Both the position numbers and the translations under genes were made by a program. A DNA stretch of 64,000 nucleotides from Bolinopsis microptera (taxonomy: Eukaryota > Ctenophora > Tentaculata > Lobata > Bolinopsidae): NCBI RefSeq assembly GCF_026151205.1, contig NC_087075.1:4376359-4440358 (forward strand). Direction: 5' to 3'. The notes beneath the pieces were generated by a model that searched no databases, was not told the DNA's origin, and saw only the letters and a list, made by a program, of their open reading frames with translations. Every line of letters starts with the position of its first letter. Within the stretch, counting starts at the first letter, position 1. Positions 12,772 through 23,435 of this stretch are shown here, piece after piece.

Positions 12772-13323
12772 GTATACACTAGAGTGTTCAGTGAATGACG
12801 AGCTAGGTCGGCCCAATCACCACATGTAAGGGTCTTACACGATTAAACAGCGATTTATTTTCTAAGGACGTTCACAAATTCAAAATCGCAAATTGATACA
12901 GTACAATATGACCAATGCCAACCTCTCTCAGTCCTCAATATTGCTTAACTTCAAAACTTATCATAGGGTCGTATTATGATCAATCTAATTTATTATAATT
13001 TGATACAACTCATGTGGATACTATATCTCGTAACATAACTCCCACCCAATGCGTTCCAACACGTATAAATCCCTAAACCGCACAGTCATATTCATGCAAA
13101 ATATGTGAATTATGCGGTGCAAAATATGTGAATTATGCGGTGACGAATGGCGGGTTGGCAGAGAGCGCTACCTTAATGACAGCCTCATGTCACAAGATAA
13201 CCTCGGATGACAACTAGTTACTGGGAGCTGGCGGAGAGGGTTATATTCCCTGGGGAGTACACATAGTACGCATTCTTTATACGTGTACACGTTTGTGTGT
13301 GCTGGTGTGTGATGAGGGAGGTT

Positions 13324-13337
13324 GTCGCCATAGCGAC
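13324..13337. promoter_or_regulatory. X-box-like palindrome
   Basis: GTCGCCATAGCGAC resembles an RFX X-box with one departure from the RGYAAC half. It follows GAGGGAGGTT and sits about 60 bases after an ACGTGTACACGT palindrome. Confidence 0.3.
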
Positions 13338-14802
13338 CATTCACAAATTCCTGGACGGAGATTCCTACATTTTACTAAAAATTCCTGGTTTTCCTAAAAT
13401 TGATTTAATACACGACGGGAAAGGGGATGTGGGTAGTTCGGGTTACAGGCTATGTTAAATATAGTTTCTAATATAGTTTCATTAAATTAAAAGTTTCATC
13501 AGATCACCTGTTTCATCGAATTATTTATTTTATTAAATCATTTGTTTCATTAACAACACACCTCAAACAGATCCCGTAAAACAATAATAATAAATAATGA
13601 AGTTAATAACAACACTTAGCAGATAAAACTTATACTCACTTATGCAGTGTTATGTTATGGCCTATAATTTTAAAACTTTTGTTAAACCGAGAAATTTAAG
13701 TGGAATTTAAGGGTAACTGGTGGTTAACAGTAACACAACGACAGCTCCTTTATAATACTTTTACAATACTCAACTTTGTAACAAAATAGTTACTAGAGTG
13801 TTTTACAAATACAGTGTATTCTAAAGCGTATTTTTAAGACAGCTGGCGGTAGACAGCTGCAGTTAAAACCCCCTACTTAATTTGTATCTAACATACAATT
13901 AGGTATGGTACTATAATGTCTTGTAATGAATTATGATAATATGTATTAACGTATTATGTCTTGTTCTCTTTCTTTTCAAGGTCGATTAATAATTAGGTTA
14001 AAAACCATGGATTATATTTATATACCTATAGCATGGTCTACAGTTTATTCAAGCTAAGCTAAACTCTCAAGTTATATATATAATATAAGTACATACTAAA
14101 AGCCAAAATTATGTACGCTCAAAACTCTAGGATTGGTAATAATAATCGTTGGAGCCGGCTGACAACTTTAAAAAGGTTGGCGAGCCTTTGATATGTTTTA
14201 AATTTACGTTATCTACGTCGCATGCAAATTTCAGTAGGCAAACCCAAATATTTTTAGGGTTTTAAAGTCACTCAAAAAATAATTATTGCGACATTTAAAA
14301 ATAAAGCGTCTTTCGTCTGCCGAAACATAATATAAAGATATTATATTTATCCAAACCACGGCTCCCTCATAAACTATCCAATTACGCAGTTTTAAAACAT
14401 TTCCTTCCTCCAGTAAACACTCCTAGTTAGTACCTACCGTTTTGAGGGATAAATGCAAAACTATTTTTCAGATCCCTTCTAAAACAACTCTTTTCCCTTC
14501 ATTTTCAAATAAGTTTCTTATTTTTTAATTAGGTTATATTATTGGAACACTCCTCACAAAACCCGAAATTCAGCAAACAGCACGCTTAACAAGAAAAGGA
14601 AAAATCAGCCGTGTACTGTAATTAAGTAATTAATTATCAATTATCTCGCTCAGAATGTATCACGTGGTGGTGGTTAATCGATCTTTCCTAATTTCCTGCC
14701 AGGTTTGCAGTGCTACTCTTATATAACTATTTAACTACGTGGTAGTTCCTATCTTGTAAATTTGTACTTTTTAATACAATGTAGAGCCAAATTAAAGCGG
14801 CC

Positions 14803-14880
14803 CGGGGGGGGGGGGGGGGGGGGTCAAAGCGGGGGGGGGGGGGGAGCTGGAGGGGGTAATGATTATAATTATTGAGGCTT
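14803..14880. repeat. Two G runs followed by a segment shared with 26845..26890
   Basis: Two long G runs are separated by TCAAAGC. The second leads into GGAGCTGGAGGGGGTAATGA. A very similar junction, GGGGAGCTGGAGGGGTAAT, appears near 26857, suggesting two copies of one element. Confidence 0.7.
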
Positions 14881-14986
14881 ATTTGAAGATAACTGATAAT
14901 ATCACAGAGAATAGAACTGGTAAGCACACATAATAAAACATGTTCTCAATTAAACATGTTGATGATTCCAAATTGTTATGTAAGAT

Positions 14987-15015
14987 CTGATGTTTATCAT
15001 GATTATAAACATCAG
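14987..15015. repeat. Small hairpin, 11-bp arms
   Basis: CTGATGTTTAT at 14987..14997 is repeated in inverse at 15005..15015 with a 7-base loop. Confidence 0.7.
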
Positions 15016-15150
15016 CAAACAATGTGTGAAAACAGACCTAAGACCCCCACCCGCCACCGTAACATGAAAAGTTTAGATGGATGAAAAACAAGTAGTACAG
15101 TATAAAAGTTCACCCCCTGGCCCCGGTTGCTACTATAGTAACGAACTCAC

Positions 15151-15300
15151 CATATCATTAGAAACGTTGCCCCAGGGCTCTGCTCCCCATGTGAAGATCT
15201 CCCATAAGACCACGCCCATGCTATACACATCACTGTAATGTGTGTACATCCAGTGTGTTATAGCTTCTGGTGCAGTCCATCTCACTGGGATTTTACCGCC
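15151..15300 (-). CDS. Eph: Eph receptor exon: kinase activation-loop end and subdomains VIII-IX
   Basis: Exactly 50 codons in phase 0, starting GGKIPVRWTAPEAITHWMYT and continuing HYSDVYSMGVVLWEIFTWG to EPWGNVSNDM. The GGKIPVRWTAPEA stretch is the Eph/tyrosine-kinase P+1 loop and APE motif. The SDVYSMGVVLWE stretch carries the invariant Asp of subdomain IX (SDVWSxG in most Eph receptors; here Tyr replaces Trp). Acceptor CTATCAG|GGC, donor GATATG|GTGAGT. The exon joins the activation-loop exon upstream and VLKYLK downstream without phase change. Confidence 0.96.
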
Positions 15301-15657
15301 CTGATAGGTAGAGAAGTGTGGTTAGAGGTGAGAAAAGAGGGAAAAAGGGGAAATAACTGGGGCAAACAGATTGAGAAGAGTATGAAACTAAGTTCCTCAT
15401 AGCTCAAAATAGACCGTTCTCAAAATTAATCACGCATTCAATGCTTTTTAAATTAGGTGCAACAATAATATTATAGTATCATCAAAGTACGTGGTTAGAA
15501 TGTGGTTAGTAACCAAAGCGTGGTTGCTATACACACTAACCACTGGTTACAGTAGCTGGTTACCACTGGTTACAGTAGCTGGTTACCACTGGTGGTTACC
15601 ACTGGTTACAGTAGCTGGTTACCTGCACTGGTTACCACTGGTTACAGTAGCACTTAC
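15301..15657 (-). other. Short intron with a GGTTACC-rich repeat
   Basis: This 357-base intron within the activation loop contains an imperfect array around CTGGTTACAGTAGCTGGTTA at about 15535..15655. The array runs up to the donor of the upstream exon. Confidence 0.85.
15535..15655. repeat. Imperfect 19-23-bp repeat, TGGTTACCACTGGTTACAG type
   Basis: Several copies of a CACTGGTTACAGTAGC block interleave with short GGTTACC units. The last copy abuts the splice donor at 15657. Confidence 0.8.
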
Positions 15658-15768
15658 CAAATGTGGCTTATAATACTGAGAATCTTCTTCCAACATGCGG
15701 GACAACCCAAAGTCGGACACTTTGCAAACACCGAACTCGTCCACTAGGATGTTCCGAGCTGCGAGGTC
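15658..15768 (-). CDS. Eph: Eph receptor exon: catalytic loop and activation loop
   Basis: The 37 codons read [20 protein letters not shown] then [23 protein letters not shown] completes the HRDLAARN catalytic loop begun in the preceding exon, with Asp as catalytic base and Asn as Mg ligand. VSDFGLSR is the DFG motif typical of Eph kinases. The activation loop has two adjacent tyrosines (QYYK), candidates for autophosphorylation. All residues needed for catalysis in this segment are present. Acceptor CCTCAG|GAC, donor CATTTG|GTAAGT; phase 0 at both ends. Confidence 0.96.
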
Positions 15769-16941
15769 CTGAGGTAGTGGGAACTGTGAGTTTTAAATAG
15801 ATTAACTAATTTGAGGTTAATTTTAACTAATTCGAGGTTAATTTTAATTAATTTTAGGTTAATGTTAATTAATTTGAGGAAACTGTGAGAAGATCAAAAT
15901 GGTGAGGTTGATTTGGAATTATTTCAGATCTGAAATTAAACAGTGTAGTCAGGATAAATTAATACCGAGCCCTTAACCCGCTATTTAAAATTTTCTATTT
16001 TTAGTGTCCAGATACCTTGCACAATGATTCACTATAAATTAACTTATAACAATTGGTAGAGCTGGCATTAATGTTTTCTGGCCGACAAACTCAATAGAGT
16101 TAATTTACATCGTTTTGGGTGATTTGCAATTGTTGTTTCAATCATTTATATTACCTGGTATATTATTTACATCTAATTATATCATTTACTTCTCAGTATA
16201 ATCAAGAAGTAAATGATATGATAAGAACATAATATAAATTATGTATTCCAATTGTATCATTAAATTTAATAACTTCTTATGATATTCGTAATATTGCTAG
16301 AATCTAGATAATTACAGTCCCGGACAATTTTACCTACAAAAGCTCTGGACAAATTTTCCAAGTGCGCTTGGATTAACTTATAGATCCGTTAAATAATTGA
16401 ATGGGTAATTTTAGCAGACTAGCAGATACCATACCGGGAATTCCAGTGAAGCAGGAGATTTAAAACATTAACTGCAATATCTGTGAAATCGTAAACTATT
16501 GCAATTTTGTTGTTATTCTTGAGAACAGTGTATAATATGAGTCGAGTACTAATTCGAATTAGAAATTTAGACACATTAATACAGTAATTGTTTTAGTAAG
16601 GTAATTGTTTTAGTAAGGTAGACTACCCATAGCTCTGAAATGAAATAAGGGCTGGTTACTGAATACCGAACGTACCAAAAGTGAACTAAATCACGCACCT
16701 TAACATGGTCTTCTTTTAAAATTAAATTGAAGTTCAAGACTTAAACATTTAAACATAGTTATGTTAACGAGCAAATCTACGAGATTCCGCAGATAGATTT
16801 AGTGACAGGCACTGCCATGACGGTAAAGCTGGTAAGGGCACGGTACCAACTTCAAAATATCTGGAATTCCATACGATCAAAATTCCAGGGATTTCATGTT
16901 TGAAATTCTTAAAAATGTGTGGAAGTTTTGATGAAACTTAC
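15769..16941 (-). other. Intron in the catalytic loop
   Basis: This 1.2-kb AT-rich intron splits HR from DLAARN. Short imperfect repeats of TTAATTTGAGGTTAA type occur near 15805..15875. Otherwise nothing is recognised. Confidence 0.8.
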
Positions 16942-17040
16942 CCGATGAACAAAATTCATCTCACTGAGGTATTTCATCCCTGATACTATCCCTCGAGCCA
17001 TGGATAGCAGTTCTATTACTGTCCTTAAACATTTAACTTC
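16942..17040 (-). CDS. Eph: Eph receptor exon: kinase helix D/E to catalytic-loop His-Arg
   Basis: The 33 codons read EVKCLRTVIELLSMARGIVS then GMKYLSEMNFVHR. The pattern TVIxLLxMxRGIxxGMKYLSxMNxVHR is strongly diagnostic of Eph kinases. Length fits with no gap when joined to SLKEYLK of the upstream exon. Acceptor TTTTCAG|GAA, donor CATCGG|GTAAGT, phase 0 both sides. Confidence 0.96.
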
Positions 17041-18021
17041 CTGAAAATATAAACAAATTAAATAAATTAATTCTAACATTTAATCGTGACTAATAATATT
17101 CAACGTTACATTTTCATTTATTATGTTATTTAAAACAATGTTACAGGTATCTAAATATTATAATGTAAAATAATCCAATCTCTGTCATTTCATGATTAAG
17201 TATGAAAGTGTTCTCATTAAATGCGGTGTGATGACCAACGAACTTTGTTGCAAAATTCGTTTCTGCGACATTTTACTATATAATGTATAATAATAGATAA
17301 TAATAATAATCGACTGTGCGTTGGGAACAGCTGCTCTAGAGAATTGAAACTTGATTTGGATCCAGTTTATTAGATCAGCATTTTATTGCACACGTACATG
17401 TAATGGTCCCAAAGAATGTAATTATTTCATGCCTAAAGATGTGAAATGAGGTTGAATCTGAGTTTCTTCTTCACCACAAATTCGATCAATTTCTACCAAT
17501 TTAAATTCAGGGCGGATTCGCTTTCAACGAATAATAGCCATAGTCTTATACAAATCAAATTTATAACCCTAATGAACTTTTAGCAACCGATAATTGGTAA
17601 CAACTACTCAAGTACTGATTGTTTTCTGACGAATGAACTGAAGTCCAGTCAGAAATCAGATGTTTTCAATAACGTTTTCTCAAATTAAAGTACTAACTAC
17701 TACATTAGTTCAGATATAAGTTACGGTATAGTACCAACTACCTTACCCTAGCCTAGGTAAAACACTGTTTCAGCCCTTTCAAACCTAGCTTTATCCGACA
17801 TAACAACAGCTGAGATAGTGAAGCTACTTAACTTTATTGTTTACATGTGTAGTCTAGAAGCAGTCAGATCATTACATTGTTCGGAAGTAGAGTATAAGGA
17901 AAGTAGCAAAGATACACAAACAGACACGTCGTCTTCTTCAAAGGCCATTGGGCCTGCATGTGAATTAGAACAATGTTCAATGGAGCGTGAAGAGTTAAAT
18001 GACGTAGACATACTTAGCGCC

Positions 18022-18052
18022 TGTCACGTGATGTGACGTCATACAACGTGGT
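18022..18052. repeat. Single fragment of the CACGTG/TGACGTCA satellite
   Basis: GTCACGTGATGTGACGTCAT matches the reverse-orientation monomer found at 23320..23412, with a second degenerate unit (ACAACGTGG) after it. Confidence 0.6.
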
Positions 18053-18520
18053 TTTACATACTTAGCGGTGTGGTTTATTCTTGCAGACGTGCTAAAACAT
18101 ATTTTGGTCTACAGTAAACTTGTTTAAGATTGGGAGCAGGATCTGTTTTGCATAGTATGATATTTGAACTTTTGAAGCCAACAGAATATAGATTAAAATT
18201 TAACATTCGAGCATGTATTTTGATCGGAGGAATTTGCACTGAGGAATTCAAAGAAATGAAAAAGTTCCAGGTATGAAAATACCGGAGGAATTTTAACAAG
18301 TTTCATATATATATTAAACGTGTTAAATTCATTTAGTTGAACTAAAGACGCGCATCAAGTTCATTGTATAACACTGTAGAGTGTAGAAACTTTCCCTCAC
18401 ATGGCTAATTATCAGTTAATTAGTTAACTTATAGGTTAATTAGCTTACTAAATACCAATAAGCTACCAAAATATGCTCCTTCAAACCGAGATTCATTGAT
18501 CCACCTCTATTAATAGCAAG

Positions 18521-18589
18521 ATGGCTTCTGTTCTTCTTCTGGGTTTCCTATTCAAAATAGCAGCCAGCGACTTTTCCTTGTGGTCGTAA
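18521..18589 (+). other. Short plus-strand frame resembling a signal-peptide exon
   Basis: ATG at 18521 in good context (A at -3, G at +4) opens MASVLLLGFLFKIAASDFSL, then TrpSer, followed at once by GTAAGG, a good splice-donor match overlapping a stop. The hydrophobic core LLLGFLF and small residues AAS look like a secretory signal. No second exon was recognised, so this may be chance. Confidence 0.15.
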
Positions 18590-18947
18590 GGGAGTGTCAA
18601 TCTCAGGTCTATTAGTTGATAATCTCTATTGTTATCACCATCATGGTAGAGTCCTTGAGGAAAGCTGGCACAAGGTCCTCTCAGGGACACGATCAACCTT
18701 GAAAAGGCTTGCTGCCAATATCTGACCTACTGGAGGCATCATACCAGACACAAGAATAGTAAATAGGAGGAGAGGAGGAGAGGGTTAAAATCTACCTTAA
18801 ATTACTATAAATATCCGCCCTGTCTTACTACATGACCACAGCTTACAATATAACTTTTATAAAACCGTTCTACACTTTATTTAAAGTACTAAAACGAACC
18901 TGGCGGATTTTACACTTCGGAAAACGGCGACAATTAACCCTTGTAAG

Positions 18948-18977
18948 GTAATCTACCTTTAAATATTCTTTAAGATT
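18948..18977 (-). repeat. Duplicate of the kinase exon-donor junction
   Basis: Thirty bases match 19238..19267 with four differences. The source segment is the last ~20 coding bases (SLKEYLK) and the first ~10 intron bases of the exon at 19248..19361. The copy keeps an AAAG|GTAGAT donor-like site. Confidence 0.75.
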
Positions 18978-19009
18978 TTGTGATATTATGCTGCACTGTG
19001 GAATCAAGT

Positions 19010-19212
19010 GGTGTGATGTCACGTGATTTGATGTCACGTTAGGTGGTGTGACGTCATGTCACGGGGTGTGATGTCATGTCACGAGGTGTGACGTCATGTC
19101 ACGTGGTGTGACGTCATGTCACGTGGTGTGATGTCATGTCACGTGGTGTGATGTCATGTCACGTGATGTGATGTCATGTCACGTGGTGTGATGTTATGTC
19201 ACGTGGTGTAAC
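19010..19212. repeat. 20-bp CACGTG/GATGTCA satellite, ~10 copies, reverse orientation
   Basis: The unit is TGTGATGTCATGTCACGTGG. Its reverse complement differs from the 9054..9374 unit by a single base (CATCA for CGTCA); some copies here carry the original TGACGTCA. Copies are less uniform than at 9054..9374. It ends about 35 bases from the splice donor of the exon at 19248. Confidence 0.92.
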
Positions 19213-19247
19213 GAGAATAAAGAATTTCATTGTCATTTGTGATTTAC

Positions 19248-19361
19248 CTTTAAATACTCTTTAAGACTACCGTTTTTCATAAATTCTGTTACTATCATGA
19301 ATTTATCCGTCCGCGTTACAACTCCAATTAGTTCGATAACATTTGGATCTTCAAATTGTAC
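19248..19361 (-). CDS. Eph: Eph receptor exon: kinase beta4-beta5 and hinge
   Basis: The 38 codons read VQFEDPNVIELIGVVTRTDK then FMIVTEFMKNGSLKEYLK. HPNIIxLEGVVT and MIxTEFMxNGxLxxxL are Eph kinase hallmarks; here the His is Asp, and the hinge is VTEFM with a Thr gatekeeper, as in many Eph receptors. Acceptor TTTCAG|GTA, donor TTAAAG|GTAAAT, phase 0 at both ends. The donor region is duplicated 290 bases further into the intron. Confidence 0.96.
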
Positions 19362-19959
19362 CTGAAAGTAAATAAAATGATTAGAAAATATAACATAATA
19401 TCCAGTGTAGGATACGTAACTTTTACATTAGTCGTCATCTTTTGACAGAACAAATTATGCACTGTCAAAAAATAATGACAAATCATCACGCATCCTTGAT
19501 GTGACGATCTCCAACTGTAACAATACACCAGAGCTTAAATATTTACAGAACTAATCACAAACACGCTGCATCGTCACGATCCTCATAACTCCGAAAGTTG
19601 TTACCATTACTGTCAGTAAGCCTCAACACCACAGCAATTTAAAAGCGAACTCCACGAGCTCCATTCTAAACATACCACCACGTTACAAATAGCTCTGCTG
19701 ACAAGTCATCGTCACATTCCGATACAACTTCACTGTGGTAGTCACGTGACTTCACTCTAAATATCACGTGGGCGGCGCGCGTGACAGCCTTGTTTTAACA
19801 CGACGCGTGAAAAAAGCTCAACAACTGCGGACTAATACGAGCATATACCAACTGTATCGGGATCGATACCGACCCTTAAAAATGCACTGAATCATAAAAA
19901 TGCACTGAAAGAAGCACATTGTGACCTTGCTAATGATAAACGAGCTGACATATTTTTAC
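19362..19959 (-). other. Intron between alpha-C and beta4
   Basis: This 598-base intron contains several CACGTGAC-type sites (near 19741 and 19765) but no array or recognisable coding segment. Confidence 0.8.
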
Positions 19960-20093
19960 CATGATTGCGGCTTCGGCAAGGAATTCTCGTTTCTGATCGA
20001 GAAGTGTGCTATCTTTGAGTATTTTGGCAGCGATCTCCTTGGGCTTGCAGCCTGGCAGTGTAAACGTACCCTTCCAGACGTCTCCAAACTGAC
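19960..20093 (-). CDS. Eph: Eph receptor exon: glycine loop, catalytic lysine, alpha-C
   Basis: After two bases completing a Gly codon, the 44 codons read QFGDVWKGTFTLPGCKPKEI then AAKILKDSTLLDQKREFLAE and AAIM. QFGDV follows GQG of the previous exon to make the GxGxFGxV nucleotide loop. AAKILK holds the beta3 lysine (VAVK in most kinases; here IAAK). FLAEAAIM carries the alpha-C glutamate that pairs with it. Acceptor GTTCAG|GTC, donor ATCATG|GTAAAA. All N-lobe catalytic residues are present, so the kinase looks active. Confidence 0.96.
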
Positions 20094-21242
20094 CTGAACG
20101 TGAACATATTAAATAGTTTATTTAATTTATAAATAACTATAAGAACACGCTGTCTGGCCCTGTAGTACATTGCTTACTACTCCTAACTCCTAGGCATAAT
20201 ATTACGGAATAGTCTTCGAACATGATTGGATCATATCCGATGAACTTTATAGTTTAATTAGATTGGTTTAAAAGACGCGGGAAATACGGGATATTGACGG
20301 TGTGTGCGAATAGGAAAAGTAGGAGCATGTAACGTGCCACTCTGTAGTCTGTATCGGCACAATATAGTATAGATAGATCATTATAGATATTCACGGGTTG
20401 GGTCCGATAATTGATTAATATATAGATATTATGATAATATTACATTATAATATTATAACGAATATAATATATTATATTACATATTATTATGTTATATTTA
20501 TGTTATACTTTATTATTACACATAAATTTAAGTAAACTATTGTCATATTCGGGCTGGTCTTTACACGGGATACAATGTCTTTCGAACTAAACTCTCAGGT
20601 TAACTCAATGTATCTTATTAAAGTGTCGTATTTTATTTAATTATAACGAGTTAATTAGTTAATTAGTTAATTGGAACAGAGGAACAGAGAAAATGGGGCA
20701 ATTCAACTGATCAGGACTAAAACATTACAGTGTTAACACGTCACAGTGTAAATCAAATGAGAAAAGAAAAAAACGTTTGGTTAAACTTGTTATCATGTAA
20801 CACGTTTTAATATTCAAGGCCAAAGCATCCGCCTTTACATACCTCGCTAAGTTGAATCAACTTTTCTAGTTTAAAATCTAATAAAGCTTATTTTAATACG
20901 ATCGTAAATTTTGTTGAATTACAATTAGCTGTTATAGCTGTAATAAATATTATATAATATATAAAGTTCTAACGTTATATAGAAGCTATGGGATTAGGTA
21001 TTATATTATTGAGGTTTGTGATCGAGCGATAAATAAAAGTCTAGAGTTCAAAGCATCATCTTATTTTAATATATTTTTTAATATAACTTGTTAAATTAAT
21101 GAATTGATCAGTTAAACAGTTAATTAGGTTATAATTAAATGAAATCAGGTTATTGATTAATGAAATTAAGTTACTAATTAAAAAAATTAGGTTATTTATA
21201 ATCAATGAAATTAGGTTATTAATTAATGAAAGTTAAACTCAC
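20094..21242 (-). other. Intron in the glycine loop
   Basis: This 1.1-kb very AT-rich intron has TTAATTAG-type short repeats near 20640..20675 and ATTAGGTTA repeats near 21115..21235. No coding segment is seen. Confidence 0.8.
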
Positions 21243-21312
21243 CCTGGCCGCAGACCTTGTCCAGCTGAATATGATTTGGGTCAAGGTTTCTCGCCATCTT
21301 GCACAGCGCGTC
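21243..21312 (-). CDS. Eph: Eph receptor exon: juxtamembrane end and start of kinase
   Basis: The 23 codons read DALCKMARNLDPNHIQLDKV then CGQ, plus one base of a Gly codon. In Eph receptors the juxtamembrane YEDP motif is followed by an AVxEFAKEID stretch, I-x-IE-x-VIG and the glycine loop; here the same order appears as ALCKMARNLD, HIQLDKVCGQG. Acceptor ATTTCAG|GAC, donor CCAGG|GTGAGT. Its ends match the phases of both neighbours. Confidence 0.94.
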
Positions 21313-21519
21313 CTGAAATAAGGGGAAACTTTAAATTCATGTGCATGACTGTAACAATGTGAAAACGAGCACTGATCATCTTAGTGCAACAGATGTTCTT
21401 AACTTACAAACTTCTACTTGAACTACATGCAGTAATGTTATGAACTAATTGGTGAAGGTGGAGTTGAACCAATCGGTAAGCGGACCGAATCGTTAAGGAT
21501 TAATAACTTCCAGTAGGGA

Positions 21520-21842
21520 TGGGGTTTGGGATGAGGTTAGGGATGGGGTTAAGGATGAGGTTAGGGATGGGGTTAGGGATGGGGTTAGGGATGGGGTTAG
21601 GGATGAGGTTAGGGATGGGGTTAGGGATGGGGTTAGGGATGGGGTTAGGGATAGGGTTAGGGATGGGGTTAGGGATGGGGTTAGGGATGAGGTTAGGGAT
21701 GGGGTTAGGGATGGGGTTAGGGATGGGGTTAGGGATGGGGTTAGGGATGGGGTTAGGGATGGGGTTAGGGATGGGGTTAGGGATGAGGTTAGGGATGGGG
21801 TTAGGGATGGGGTTAGGGATGGGGTTAGGGATGGGGTTAGGG
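21520..21842. repeat. 12-bp G-rich array containing TTAGGG, ~27 copies
   Basis: The unit is GGTTAGGGATGG, with scattered GGATGAGG variants. Each unit contains the TTAGGG hexamer used at animal telomeres, but the 12-base spacing and GGATGG filler show it is not a plain telomere tract. The G-rich strand is the plus strand, the template for the Eph gene, and has dense G tracts able to form quadruplexes. Confidence 0.95.
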
Positions 21843-22796
21843 TAATGATTCTGTGTCCACCTACCCAACCATTCTACCAGAAATATGTGAAATTATTACT
21901 AAAGCAGATTTTTATTTTGCATCTCGAGAGCCTAAATTTAATCAACACAATTTCAGAACAATATGAATATGACGTTGTATGTCGTAACGTAATCTACTTA
22001 TCTTTATTACAACATGAGTCTATTCAGAAAAAAGCAGAAATTTGAAGGAGTAATTCAACTTAACAAATCACATAATCTGAATTCCTCAACGGCTCTAACA
22101 TTGATTTTCTCTCAAATTTAAGACCCACCTAGTACCTAAAATACCTTACGTGATTAGTGGCTTGCTCCTCGAATAATGAAATGTGGCACAGATTTCTGGC
22201 AGAATGGTCGTAAAATGTTAGTTAAAATTAGCAATATTTCTGCCAATTATCCCTAAAAAAATGAGAATAATTAAAAGGCTATATTCCAGAAATAATTCTC
22301 GACAGCTATTAACCAACCGGCTTCGAGAATTTACCAATGACAACTTAGAATGGCTGTCACGTGTCAAAACAAGTATCCAGAGCTATATATCACCCCTCGG
22401 CCCTCTTCCCGCTGGTGCTATTAAGACGGTGTTGATTACAATAAGGATTTAGGCCTGTTCGTTACACCAGGTAACATGATAAGTTGATAGTTATAATCGA
22501 GGGTGGGAAAATCCACGACACAATAAAAAATACTATAGATGCTACAGATGTTTTGAAGTGTCAATTTTCGAGTCAGATGTGAGTTATGATAGAGGATACT
22601 CTCGGAGAGATTTTGTGAACAGTTTAACACAATCCGGCACAAGAATGGAGAGAAATGTTCGGACCGTTTTCAGGCAAGAATACTGGTTATTTCTGAGGAA
22701 GTCTGAATTTGTTCGACCTTGGAGAGCTAGAGGTCCCAAAAAATTATTGTTCAGCCCTCTGCTATGAAATGCAGGTGAACATCTCATTTCTGAGAT

Positions 22797-22852
22797 GTTG
22801 TGATGTCATGTCACGTGAAGGGACGTCACAACAGGTGACATGACGTCACACC
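22797..22852. repeat. Degenerate satellite fragment
   Basis: GTGATGTCATGTCACGTGAA is followed by GGACGTCACAACAGGTGACA and TGACGTCACACCC. The first unit is in one orientation and the next two in the other, so this short patch holds both orientations of the 20-bp family. Confidence 0.7.
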
Positions 22853-23319
22853 CTTTACTATAAAATGCAGGTGAACAGCTCATGTCTTGCATATTTTAAG
22901 TATTTATACTGACCAGACAATAACAAGCTATCCACGCTCGACTATTTTGTTAGAACTCAAGGTACCATTTTGTGCATTAATATGATTTGGATATTATGTA
23001 AAATTCGAGTACGTGAGCACACATCCGCTTATCGCCTATTTAACAACAGATAACAGATAGGGCCTGTCGACCTGTCCTTGATCAAATAAGTTCCACGACA
23101 GGCCCTACATAACAAAGTTTACAAATTGTAAACATAACACAAACTGGTTTTAACTGGTTAGTATGAGTACCGACGGTAAAATGTAAATAGAATTAAAATT
23201 TAAGATTAAGAAGTTAAAATTAAGAAGTTAAAAGCCGGAACGGAAAGAAACTACGACATTAACTTAAACCACGCGGAGTGTTAAAGTTAAGGCAAAAACA
23301 AACCCGCCCATGTTGCGTG

Positions 23320-23412
23320 TTGTAACGTCATATAGCGTGTTGTGACGTCATGTCACGCGGTGTGACATCACGTCACGTGTTGTGACGTCATGTCACGTGG
23401 TGTGACGTCACC
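23320..23412. repeat. 20-bp CACGTG/TGACGTCA satellite, ~4 copies, reverse orientation
   Basis: The best unit, TGTGACGTCATGTCACGTGG, is the exact reverse complement of the monomer at 9054..9374. Outer copies have decayed (for example GCGTGTTGTAACGTCATATA). Confidence 0.88.
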
Positions 23413-23435
23413 CCAACAAACACAAATAAACAAAC

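Larger units (their letters stand above)
6943..15150 (-). other. 8.2-kb intron within the kinase domain, repeat-rich
   Basis: The intron holds a duplicated segment with a (CA)n expansion (8310..8612), an AT dinucleotide run (8899..8920), a 16-copy CACGTG/TGACGTCA array (9054..9374), a 31-base G run (10391..10421), a 38-bp-unit array (12341..12771), two X-box-like palindromes (11753..11766 and 13324..13337), G runs near 14803..14845 and a small hairpin (14987..15015). I found no additional kinase exon; flanking exons join in phase without one. Confidence 0.8.
17041..19247 (-). other. Intron with satellite copies and a duplicated splice donor
   Basis: This 2.2-kb intron holds one CACGTG/TGACGTCA satellite fragment (18022..18052), a 22-codon plus-strand reading frame with a hydrophobic start (18521), a copy of the adjacent exon-intron junction (18948..18977) and a 20-bp array (19010..19212). 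Confidence 0.8.
21313..23435 (-). other. Intron with telomere-like array and satellite copies
   Basis: This 2.1-kb intron holds the GGTTAGGGATGG array (21520..21842), a satellite fragment at 22797..22852 and a short reverse-orientation satellite array (23320..23412) that ends about 25 bases from the donor of the juxtamembrane exon. Open frames up to ~69 codons at 22261..22767 show no motifs. Confidence 0.8.

Noticed and set aside
17818-18036. 72-codon plus-strand frame with hydrophobic start
   Set aside because: No clear signal-peptide cleavage pattern, low-complexity Ser/Glu tail, and it ends inside a satellite fragment.
18493-18696. 67-codon minus-strand frame inside the kinase intron, considered as an extra kinase exon
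   Set aside because: Sequence has no kinase motif, and the flanking exons join with exact Eph spacing without it.
21500-21868. Pro-Asn-Pro-Ile and Gly-Met-Gly-Leu repeat frames
   Set aside because: Spurious translation of the 12-bp GGTTAGGGATGG array.
22261-22787. Short plus and minus frames of 63-69 codons
   Set aside because: Overlapping on both strands, no motifs, no codon pattern unlike chance.
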